Of a stretch of DNA of 21,249 bases, positions 14,315 through 21,249 are shown piece by piece. The stretch's first letter is position 1. Every line of letters starts with the position of its first letter. The notes under the pieces are model-generated. The model was given only the letters and a program-made list of their open reading frames with translations. It was not told the origin of the DNA and made no database searches. The stretch comes from Bdellovibrionaceae bacterium UBA2316. GTDB taxonomy: Bacteria; Bdellovibrionota; Bdellovibrionia; Bdellovibrionales; Bdellovibrionaceae. The stretch spans positions 10,536 to 31,784 of the forward strand of contig DDVI01000114.1 of NCBI GenBank assembly GCA_002345205.1. The letters run 5' to 3'. The translations under genes and the position numbers were made by a program.

Positions 14315-14836
14315 TTAGTCTGCGGAGTGACGGTAGATCTGAATTTTTGCATCTTTATCAGATGTGATATTTTTATATCCCATGTTTTCTAAATCGGCTT
14401 GCACAGCTTCTCGTGTAACTAATTTTGCAAGTTTCGATTTAGTAGAGTCGGATGGGCAGGTTACGTAGATATTATGAAGCAGCACAGTTTTTCCATCAAT
14501 TCCAGATTTTTGAGAATTAAACAGTTCAGTTACGCAATAACGAGCATCGGGTCTTTCAGAGCTATCAATAAAGAATGTTAATCTTTTATCAAATTTTTTT
14601 TCAGTTAATCCTTCGGATACGGCCCATTTTTTAGCTTCAGGATACGCACCTTTTCCCAAGCCCAATGGGCCAGTGATTGCAGAAAAAGATTTTGATGAGC
14701 CATCAGAACAAGAGACTTTGTATTCGCTCATGCAAATAGGGGCGATGCCACATGTTAGGTTTTCAGACGTCGTGCAGACACGAGCCTGTACTAAACTTGT
14801 AAACAGAACAAAAGAAGACAAAGTAGCTAATTTCAT
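14315..14836 (-). CDS. Secreted Cys-rich protein, unknown function
   Basis: This is a 173-residue exported protein of no family I recognise. The signal peptide is at 1-18 (SLVQA-R). The N-terminal mature part has paired Cys (VCTTSENLTCGIAPICMSEY; VSCSDGSS), with further Cys at YCVTEL and VTCPSD, consistent with disulfides in the periplasm. The C-terminal part (SKLAKLVTREAVQADLENMG) looks helical. AGGAG lies 5 bases before ATG 14836. It stands alone on the minus strand, with the recombinase remnant downstream. Confidence 0.75.
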   Translation of the reverse strand: MKLATLSSFVLFTSLVQARVCTTSENLTCGIAPICMSEYKVSCSDGSSKSFSAITGPLGLGKGAYPEAKKWAVSEGLTEKKFDKRLTFFIDSSERPDARYCVTELFNSQKSGIDGKTVLLHNIYVTCPSDSTKSKLAKLVTREAVQADLENMGYKNITSDKDAKIQIYRHSAD

Positions 14837-15037
14837 AGGAACTCCTATAGTTTTGGGTTGATCATTTTAGCCTTAACTTCAGCAATACTTAATCCAGGCA
14901 GGGATCAATCTAATTTTAATAGAAGAAATTGATTGTCTAGTTGAACTTTAATAGGGACGGTAACAGTCACTTTTGTATATGCTCGCTTTGGTAATTACCA
15001 ACATGATCACTAGAACCAAATCATTAACTATTGCCGG

Positions 15038-16282
15038 TCACTCTGTGGGAGTGACTTTACAGTCAGCCTTCCAGGTTAACATATAGCCCATAGAGACGGT
15101 TTCGAGCCAATGTTTGGTTTCTTCGAATTTTAATAGCGGCGCCAGATCGTGTCGGTCAGAAAATAAAATAGCGCCAGATTTTAAACTCAGAGATTGAAGG
15201 AATTTACCGTTATATAAGATCTGCCCTTCAAGATGTGAATCCGAAATTTTTGTTAATATAACTTTCTCAATGGAATTTGAATTCTTTAAAACTAATTCAT
15301 TGTCTTTTAAAGTTCCTTCAAGTTGTATAGGGGTAATGAAGTTGTTTTCCGTACCACAGCCAAAGTTTTGCCTCACATAGTAGCCAAGAAATCTATCGCC
15401 AGACTGCCACAGCCACAACTGAACGGGTTCAATGTATTTGTCGGTAATTTTAAATTGCGAAAACGCTCCACTGTAAATCACGTCTTCTTTTGAGCCTGGC
15501 GATTTTTGGCGAAAAGGCGGCGGGGTTCTGACAAAAGTCGCCGGCTTCACGTAGGGTTTTTTTTGACCGTTTAAAATTACCCATAGAGTGAATGTAAAGC
15601 GATCGGCCTGAATATCAGAAAATTGTCCTTCTTCCTGGGAACCGCCTAAAGAATGAAGGTCTATGGTTGCTGGAAAATTCCGCTGGGACAACGGAATTTT
15701 CGCTTCACCTCGAATGCATTCGGTATTGGAACTACAATGAAAATAGAGCCAAAGATGCCCTTTTGAATTAATAATCATGCGAGTAGCCCATTCATTGGGA
15801 GCCGCCTGAAAGTGACCAGCGATTGGATTTTCTGAGGCATCAATGGAGCCAAAAAATTTAGAAAAATTATTTTGATTTTTAAATTGAGCCTCAAAAAGAA
15901 GTGAAGGAATAGTCTGAATCTTGTTTGCGTCAGATTGAATTTTTAAAAAATTAGAGGCAAAGAAACCCAGTTTCGAGGCTGAAATCAGAATAAGTAAAAG
16001 GCAAGCCGTGATAACCGCTTTGGACTTTAATTGTTTCCAAATTTTAAGAAAATAGAAACCTGTAAAAAAATAAAAAATAGAAAGAATCGGAATCAAGAAA
16101 AGTAAATCCAGCCTAATTGGGTTTATAACCTGTCGTGACCAAATAAACTCGACATATAGAAAATAAGAACACAGAAAAAACGATATAACTGAAAAGACAC
16201 TTAGCTTTAAAGCGAGTGGTCGATTGGTGCGAATTGAATATGTGATTAAACCCAGAGGATTCCATGCAAAAAACAAAGACAC
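15038..16282 (-). CDS. Membrane protein with C-terminal periplasmic domain, start uncertain
   Basis: This is a 414-residue protein of no family I recognise. The first about 110 residues hold three to four membrane helices (SVFSVISFFLCSYFLYVEFI; LLFLIPILSIFYFFTGFYFL; ITACLLLILISASKLGFFA). The remaining about 300 residues are soluble and beta-rich (WATRMIINSKGHLWLYFHCS; VQLWLWQSGDRFLGYYVRQN). The only possible start in frame is GTG 16282, which has no ribosome site and would cut into the first hydrophobic helix. Upstream the frame stays open as GFLNVAYFFLNV. ATG 16305, with AGGG upstream, is one base out of frame across a run of eight T, so a one-base change there would give a natural start. 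It follows the solute-binding protein gene by 80 bases on the same strand. Confidence 0.65.
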   Translation of the reverse strand: MSLFFAWNPLGLITYSIRTNRPLALKLSVFSVISFFLCSYFLYVEFIWSRQVINPIRLDLLFLIPILSIFYFFTGFYFLKIWKQLKSKAVITACLLLILISASKLGFFASNFLKIQSDANKIQTIPSLLFEAQFKNQNNFSKFFGSIDASENPIAGHFQAAPNEWATRMIINSKGHLWLYFHCSSNTECIRGEAKIPLSQRNFPATIDLHSLGGSQEEGQFSDIQADRFTFTLWVILNGQKKPYVKPATFVRTPPPFRQKSPGSKEDVIYSGAFSQFKITDKYIEPVQLWLWQSGDRFLGYYVRQNFGCGTENNFITPIQLEGTLKDNELVLKNSNSIEKVILTKISDSHLEGQILYNGKFLQSLSLKSGAILFSDRHDLAPLLKFEETKHWLETVSMGYMLTWKADCKVTPTE

Positions 16283-16362
16283 GTTTAAAAAAAAGTAAGC
16301 GACATTTAAAAAGCCCTGTAGATAGTTTAAATTATGAGAACGAGTTTCTTTTGGGAGTGCAG

Positions 16363-17115
16363 TTAATTTTTTTTATTAACCTTTTCAACAGGTTTTGCGC
16401 TGGATGTATAGCGACTGATAATGTCCGAATACACCTTGTTTTTACGAATAATCTTAAGTCCATTGTTAAATGCATCACGCATTTCGGCGGTTTTAAACAT
16501 AATTCTATAGGATGTCGTGGTGAACAGGTCGTGAATAGCAATTTCCTCATTTAACTGAAGGTCTTCTTTTAATTTCCTTTGGTAGTATTTGATTACCAAA
16601 ATATCTCCGATAATGACATCCACTCGTTTGCGTAGTAGCTGTTCAACTTGTAAATTTTGTTCCGCGACTTCAGTGTATTTTTGATTTTTAGCTGCGATGG
16701 TTTTAAATTTGTCGCCTAAAACGTTCTTGGCAGTTTGGAATGCCCCAATACTTAAATTAGCTAGATCATCCAAAGATTGAATTTTTAAATTCTTACTTTT
16801 TAAAGATGCTGCGACATTGTAATAATCAATATATGAATCTGACGGATATCCATCTAGCGAATGTTCGAGTTTGTTAATAACGCCGTCTACTTTTCCTGAT
16901 TTGAATGAATTTTCGGCACGGTTCATAGGAACAAATATAGGTTTAAAACCAGTTCCCACCGCTTTGAAAGCTTCTCGGATAATATCGCATTCGAGGCCGC
17001 TAGCATCGTCTTCAAAAATATACGGTGGTTTGGACAGAGCCATGGCAATCTGGGCTTCTTTTGAAAAAGCGAGCGTACCCGTCAGTAGTAATAATAAACA
17101 TACTTTTATAGGCAT
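16363..17115 (-). CDS. Periplasmic solute-binding protein, family 3
   Basis: This 250-residue protein has the bacterial family 3 solute-binding fold used for polar amino acids and similar compounds. The signal peptide is at about 1-18. The pattern is typical: MALSKPPYIFED at the first strand, GLECDIIREAFKAVG, then NRAENSFKSGKVDGVINKLE for the first lobe, DLANLSIGAFQTAKNVLG at the hinge crossing, VEQLLRKRVDVIIGD for the second lobe, and YRIMFKTAEMRDAFNNGLK near the end. No permease or ATPase gene is nearby, so it is an orphan binding protein; it could also feed a receptor or have a non-transport role. The next gene on the same strand starts 80 bases downstream. Confidence 0.85.
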   Translation of the reverse strand: MPIKVCLLLLLTGTLAFSKEAQIAMALSKPPYIFEDDASGLECDIIREAFKAVGTGFKPIFVPMNRAENSFKSGKVDGVINKLEHSLDGYPSDSYIDYYNVAASLKSKNLKIQSLDDLANLSIGAFQTAKNVLGDKFKTIAAKNQKYTEVAEQNLQVEQLLRKRVDVIIGDILVIKYYQRKLKEDLQLNEEIAIHDLFTTTSYRIMFKTAEMRDAFNNGLKIIRKNKVYSDIISRYTSSAKPVEKVNKKN

Positions 17116-17323
17116 ACTTAACAGCCTAACAATTGAATTTCATGATAGCAAAATCCAAAGTCTATGGCGCTGGACGCTGCATAATATTTTGACAGAAATT
17201 TCTTTGGGCGCCAAAAAGAGGCCTAACAGTCTGAAATTTAAGCGTTTTGGTTTAATAAGGCCGGGCTAAATTCGTATAGAATGGCCTGTGTGTGGGCACA
17301 TCTTTTGGAATAGGTAATCAGCT

Positions 17324-19063
17324 ATGACGTTGAAAGTAGTTTTAGCTGTTGCTGTTTTTAGTTTGTGGTCCCAGGCTCAGTCTATTTGCCATCATTTCTA
17401 TGGCTCTAAAAAAAGCTCCGTAGAGCAAGGAATTGTTCGAGAGAGTCATTTTAAAAACCTCAAGAATTCTGAATATGATGTATTGATTATCGGCGGCGGA
17501 AGCGCAGGATTGGGTTCTGCATTGGATGCCTCGACTCGTGGATTAAAAACTATCTTGGTCGAAGCCGATGATTTCGCATCTGAAACGTCCAGTAAGTCTA
17601 CCAAACTGCTTCATGGAGGCGTTCGTTATCTTGAACAGTTATGGAATAAACTTCTTACCCAACGGGAATGGGATCAGACTCTGTATAACCTTATCACCGA
17701 TGCGCTGAAAGAGCGTAAGACGGTTATTAAAAATTCTCCAAATTTAGCGCAACCACTGGCACTTTTGACCCCGATTTATAGCTGGCCGGAAGTTCCTTAC
17801 TATTGGGCGGGATTAAAAATTTACGATTTGTTTGCTGGAAAAAAAGGAAAGCTTCCTGGCAGCCATTTCCTGTCGGCTCAGAAAATTAAAGAAATCTACC
17901 CTCAGATAAATACTAAGGGATTAAAAGGCGGCGTTGTTTATTACGATGGTCAGTTTAATGATACGCGTTTGGCAATCAGTCTGGCTCATACAGCATCTTC
18001 ACAAGGAGCCACACTACTAAATCACACTCGTGTTGTAGGTTTTGAAAAAGACAATGATCAGATTGTTGGGGCCGTTGTTAAAGATATGCTGACGGGCCAG
18101 GTTCACACAGTGCGTGCCAAAGTAGTTTTGAATGCAACGGGGCCATTTGCAGATAAGCTGCGACAGATGGATGATCCATCGGTACCCGCAATGATTTCTG
18201 GGGCGAGTGGTACGCATTTAGTTTTAGATAAACAATTCGCTTTGCCTGAGGCAGGAATGTTGATTCCAAAAACATCTGATGGACGCGTATTGTTTGTTCT
18301 TCCCTGGGAAGGTAAAACTTTGATTGGAACGACTGATAGTAAAACAGACGTTGTTGAAAAACCTAAAACAACGGAAGAAGATATTAGTTATTTAATTAAA
18401 GAAGTCGCGCAGTATCTAAGCCAACCGATTTCCCGCGAAGATGTAAAATCCTATTGGACAGGTATTCGTCCACTAGTATCAGATCCAAACGCCGCGGATA
18501 CGGCCCAGTTAGCTAGGGACCATGTTATCAACCGCAATCAAAAAACGGGTCTGATCACGCTTACTGGTGGAAAGTGGACTACGTACCGAGTAATGGGTGA
18601 GCACGCTATTGATCAAGTGATGGTGCAATTAGGCCGAAATCCAAAAATTGAATCCTCAAAGACCGAGAATTTTAAACTAGCGGGAACAGATAATTGGCAA
18701 TTTGAAAATTATAGATTGTTGATGCAAAAGTATAAGTTACCTGAAGATATTGCGATTTATCTGAATCGTATTTATGCCGGCGATGTATCGAAGCTTCTTG
18801 AGTTATATCCTGGTGCTCATAACCGCATGGCTGATGGGCTTCCGTTTATTTGGGCTGAAATTCACTATGCCGTTCAATTTGAGTCCGCCAGGTCTATCAC
18901 TGACGTACTCGCGCGTAGAGTGCGAATTGCTACTTTGGATAAAAGCGTAGCGAAAGCCGTGTTAGAGCGCGTGAGCCATATTATGGCGATTGAGCTCCAT
19001 TGGTCAGAAGATACCCGGGTCTTGAATTTAGATCAAGCTCGCACTGAATTTCAGCTGAACTAA
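17324..19063 (+). CDS. glpD: FAD-dependent glycerol-3-phosphate dehydrogenase with N-terminal export signal
   Basis: This 579-residue enzyme oxidises sn-glycerol-3-phosphate to dihydroxyacetone phosphate and passes electrons to the quinone pool. The FAD-binding motif IIGGGSAGLGSALD starts at residue 55, followed by STKLLHGGVRYLE at 92-104, GGVVYYDGQFNDTR, LNATGPFADKLRQMDD, DGRVLFVLPW, SYWTGIRPLVSDP and GGKWTTYR. A GlpD-type C-terminal domain follows from about 450 to 579. These blocks are closer to mitochondrial GPD2 than to E. coli GlpD. The N-terminus (MTLKVVLAVAVFSLWSQAQS) looks like a Sec signal or anchor and no alternative internal ATG precedes the FAD motif, so the enzyme is predicted to face the periplasm. 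It is a single gene; a weak AGG site precedes ATG 17324. Confidence 0.93.
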   Translation: MTLKVVLAVAVFSLWSQAQSICHHFYGSKKSSVEQGIVRESHFKNLKNSEYDVLIIGGGSAGLGSALDASTRGLKTILVEADDFASETSSKSTKLLHGGVRYLEQLWNKLLTQREWDQTLYNLITDALKERKTVIKNSPNLAQPLALLTPIYSWPEVPYYWAGLKIYDLFAGKKGKLPGSHFLSAQKIKEIYPQINTKGLKGGVVYYDGQFNDTRLAISLAHTASSQGATLLNHTRVVGFEKDNDQIVGAVVKDMLTGQVHTVRAKVVLNATGPFADKLRQMDDPSVPAMISGASGTHLVLDKQFALPEAGMLIPKTSDGRVLFVLPWEGKTLIGTTDSKTDVVEKPKTTEEDISYLIKEVAQYLSQPISREDVKSYWTGIRPLVSDPNAADTAQLARDHVINRNQKTGLITLTGGKWTTYRVMGEHAIDQVMVQLGRNPKIESSKTENFKLAGTDNWQFENYRLLMQKYKLPEDIAIYLNRIYAGDVSKLLELYPGAHNRMADGLPFIWAEIHYAVQFESARSITDVLARRVRIATLDKSVAKAVLERVSHIMAIELHWSEDTRVLNLDQARTEFQLN

Positions 19064-19165
19064 AATTCTTTTAAAGAATACCTTTCTGAGACGAAGCCTG
19101 CGTTTCATATAGGGATTTGTTTAAAGTCAGTTCATATTTCATTACAAAGTGCCGATTAGTTAGAC

Positions 19166-21249
19166 ATGAAAATGAACATTAGAGGATTTTTTGTTTATTT
19201 CTTATCTGGTTTGGCATTTTTAATCTCGGGCTGCGTGATGGATTCGCGCATCTCAAGTTTGAGTGAAGTCACGGCTCAGATTAATGAAAATGTTGTTGTT
19301 AAAGTTGAGGGTAGTATTCAGACCGTAGTTCTTACAGAAGGTTTAACTACGAATGTAAACTTCACCTTAAGTCGTCCTCTGAGCCAAGACCTTCTTTTAA
19401 AATACGAACTCGTATCCTCTAGGGGAGACCAAAATTCTGATTTATTAAGTACTTCGGGAACAGTTACGATTCCAGCGGGATTCGCAGGCTTTACATTTGG
19501 TATTCAAGCATTAAGTGACGGCATATATGATGGCGACGAAAGCTTTGATTTAATATTTACTCCTCTCACTGTGGGACTCGGTTTGGAAAAACAAACACTA
19601 CCAGTTAGAATTATAGATAATGATTTGCCTCCAATGATATCTATGATGGCCTCGACTGCACTTGTATTAGAAAGCGTGGGGACAAGTACAATTACTGTTC
19701 AGTTAAATCGCGCATCTCAGAAACCAATTTCTGTGGCCTATAACTTTGCTGAAGGGACGGCGCTAGGCGCTGGCATTGATTATAGCGGTGTAAACGGCAC
19801 GGTTTCATTTGCGGCCGGTGAAACTTTGAAAACAATTCCATATACTGTTATTAATGATTCAACAAATGAAGTTTCTGAATCGTTGACTGTTTCCTTGGGC
19901 GCTATCACTGGCGATGCTTCTTTAGGATCAATTGGAACCACAGTTGTGACAATCACGGACAACGATGCGGCTCCGACTCTATCTATTAACTCGCCGTCAA
20001 TTAGCGAAGGTACCGGTGCGGGCACGACGACTTTAATATTTACCGTTACATTGAGCGCGGCAAGTGGCCAAACCATCACCGCCAATTATGCAACGGCCAG
20101 CGGTACGGCCACATCCGGCACAGATTTCACGGCCGCGAATGGTACTTTAATTTTTAGTCCTGGCGAGACCAGTAAAACTATAACTGTGACGATCACTCGC
20201 GAATCATTAAGCGAAAGTGCAGAGACATTTACAGTCACATTAAGTGGTGCAACAAATATAACGACATCGGGATCGACTCTTGTGGGGACCGGAACAATTT
20301 CCGATGACGATACTTTACCTACGCTAAGTATTTCGAGCGCCACAATTAACGAAGCGGTTGGTACTGCTTCACGAACAGTAACATTGAGTGCGGCTAGTGG
20401 ACAGACAGTAGCGTTCAGTTGGGCTACTGCTGATGGTACCGCGACTAGTTCAGCTGACTACACGTCGTCATCCGGTATTGTAACAATTGCGGCGGGTACG
20501 ATATCAACGACCATTTCTGTGCCAATTTTTGACGACTCAGTAAGTGAATCTACTGAGACATTTACAATAACATTAAGTAGTCCAAGCAATGCGACTATTG
20601 CGTCGGGCACGGCAACACTATCAATCGCCGATAATGATGTTGTATGGCTGGGAAGCTCTGGGGATGGCAAATGGTCGACGCCTTCTAATTGGTCGAAAGG
20701 AAGTGTTCCTACATCAAGTGATGTCGTAACATTCGATAATACGTGTGCGACCAACTGTAACGCTAGTATCGATATTGCGGCTGATGTGGCGGGATTAAAT
20801 TTGCTAGGCACATACTCGGGCACGATTACTCAAACCACTCATGCGCTGACGGTTCGTAGTAAAGGTTTTACTATGGCGAGCGGAATATTTTCCGGAGGAT
20901 CGGCCGGTATTGCAGTTGTGGGTACAGCGTTGACTATAACTGGTGGCACGTTCACGTCCACCACGGGAACATTACAAATTATAAACCCTGCGGTGGGATA
21001 CAATACCGGGAATGCACTTGTCGTAAGCGTAGCAAATAGTTTCAATCATAATAGTGGACTTATTTGGTTCAACTTTGGTTCCAGCAATTATCCAACGGGC
21101 CTGGTAAATGTTGCATCTGGAAATTCTTTTAATAACGTACTTCTTCGTTGTACGTCGTGTACTGATGATATGGTTTTATCTTCGGAAGGAACCGCGGTGA
21201 CGCCAACAATTTTAGGAACGTTTACTTTAAGAACTGGCCCCTCAGCCTG
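19166..21249 (+). CDS. Large Calx-beta repeat lipoprotein, C-terminus beyond window
   Basis: The frame is open from ATG 19166 to the right edge (694 codons) and continues outside. It begins with a lipoprotein signal ending in ISGC (Cys23). Four Calx-beta-type domains follow, ending in DND, DND, DDD and DND at 19624, 19966, 20311 and 20638. The first domain is the most divergent. Then comes a non-repeat beta-rich region beginning WLGSSGDGKWSTPSNWSKGS, a motif seen in surface beta-helix and autotransporter-like proteins, with two Cys pairs. It is likely an outer-membrane-anchored surface protein or adhesin; Calx-beta domains often bind Ca2+. The repeat part is richer in G+C and in Thr/Ser/Gly codons than its neighbours. 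No strong ribosome site is seen; ATG 19172 is an alternative start. Confidence 0.88.
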   Translation, partial: MKMNIRGFFVYFLSGLAFLISGCVMDSRISSLSEVTAQINENVVVKVEGSIQTVVLTEGLTTNVNFTLSRPLSQDLLLKYELVSSRGDQNSDLLSTSGTVTIPAGFAGFTFGIQALSDGIYDGDESFDLIFTPLTVGLGLEKQTLPVRIIDNDLPPMISMMASTALVLESVGTSTITVQLNRASQKPISVAYNFAEGTALGAGIDYSGVNGTVSFAAGETLKTIPYTVINDSTNEVSESLTVSLGAITGDASLGSIGTTVVTITDNDAAPTLSINSPSISEGTGAGTTTLIFTVTLSAASGQTITANYATASGTATSGTDFTAANGTLIFSPGETSKTITVTITRESLSESAETFTVTLSGATNITTSGSTLVGTGTISDDDTLPTLSISSATINEAVGTASRTVTLSAASGQTVAFSWATADGTATSSADYTSSSGIVTIAAGTISTTISVPIFDDSVSESTETFTITLSSPSNATIASGTATLSIADNDVVWLGSSGDGKWSTPSNWSKGSVPTSSDVVTFDNTCATNCNASIDIAADVAGLNLLGTYSGTITQTTHALTVRSKGFTMASGIFSGGSAGIAVVGTALTITGGTFTSTTGTLQIINPAVGYNTGNALVVSVANSFNHNSGLIWFNFGSSNYPTGLVNVASGNSFNNVLLRCTSCTDDMVLSSEGTAVTPTILGTFTLRTGPSA
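19304..20638 (+). repeat. Four tandem Calx-beta-type repeats (about 110 codons each)
   Basis: The repeats end at 19624, 19966, 20311 and 20638. Shared blocks are an SISEG/TINEA-like entry, ATASGTATSGTDF-like and GTLIFSPGET-like strands in the middle, SESAETFTVTLS-like strands, and the ID/DND exit. Repeats 3 and 4 are the most alike; repeat 1 has lost much of the entry motif. Confidence 0.85.

Noticed and set aside
14188..14330. Short minus-strand frame ending KQNARILALQNLAEGE just upstream of the third recombinase remnant
   Set aside because: It might be a frameshifted upstream part of that remnant (weak likeness to RTAEILDL of the first recombinase), but the similarity is too thin to claim.
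19064..19165. Possible terminator after glpD (ATTCTTTTAAAGAAT and TGAGACG/CGTTTCA stems)
   Set aside because: Neither stem is followed by a U-tract, and the first is a palindrome with too small a loop; not strong enough to call.
19780..21045. Four minus-strand open frames opposite the Calx-beta gene
   Set aside because: They are antisense shadows of the Thr/Val/Ser-rich repeat coding region, with no ribosome sites and no recognisable domains.
1..21249. tRNA genes or a CRISPR array as integration target or immune locus
   Set aside because: No cloverleaf-like sequence and no regularly spaced identical repeats were seen by eye; a tRNAscan and CRISPR search would settle it.

Overview
The window is AT-rich DNA from a Gram-negative bacterium. 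Evidence for that includes lipoprotein signal peptides, a beta-barrel outer-membrane protein, a periplasmic solute-binding protein, a chemoreceptor and a large Calx-beta surface lipoprotein. The mix of small secreted proteins of unknown function, large serine recombinases and a Calx-beta lipoprotein suggests a member of the Bdellovibrionota (a low-GC Bdellovibrio relative). This is an inference from gene style; no marker gene in the window proves it.

Layout. (1) 1-4170 is the end of an integrated mobile element, all on the minus strand. A replication-relaxation-like (possibly MOB_C-related) protein is followed by a membrane/coiled-coil protein, a small basic protein and a large serine recombinase that runs off the left edge. 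About 300 bp upstream of the first gene is dense in inverted repeats and short direct repeats, and is a candidate origin or oriT. (2) 4168-6360 holds two small secreted proteins (minus) and a trypsin-fold serine protease (plus) with its own terminator. (3) 6374-9161 is a decayed accessory patch. It has a type II toxin-antitoxin locus whose toxin is broken by an in-frame TGA, the C-terminal remnant of a second large serine recombinase, and an IS3-family element (IS407-like) with a clear -1 frameshift signal abutting that remnant. (4) 9338-11917 is a two-gene sensory operon: a secreted Cache-domain protein and a Cache-type chemoreceptor. It converges on an outer-membrane barrel protein (minus). 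(5) 13492-14197 is the C-terminal remnant of a third serine recombinase, clearly homologous to the one at the left edge, with a translationally coupled small membrane protein. (6) 14315-17115 has three minus-strand genes: a Cys-rich secreted protein, a membrane protein and a periplasmic solute-binding protein. (7) 17324-19063 is glpD, of the mitochondrial GPD2 type and with an N-terminal export signal. (8) From 19166 to the right edge runs a large lipoprotein with four Calx-beta-type repeats.

The main biological themes are: repeated arrival and decay of serine-recombinase elements (three loci in 14 kb); an unusual four-gene integrative element with a candidate transfer or replication origin; a paired soluble-Cache plus chemoreceptor system; and a periplasm-facing glycerol-3-phosphate dehydrogenase that mirrors the topology of the mitochondrial enzyme. 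No tRNA, rRNA or CRISPR array was recognised.
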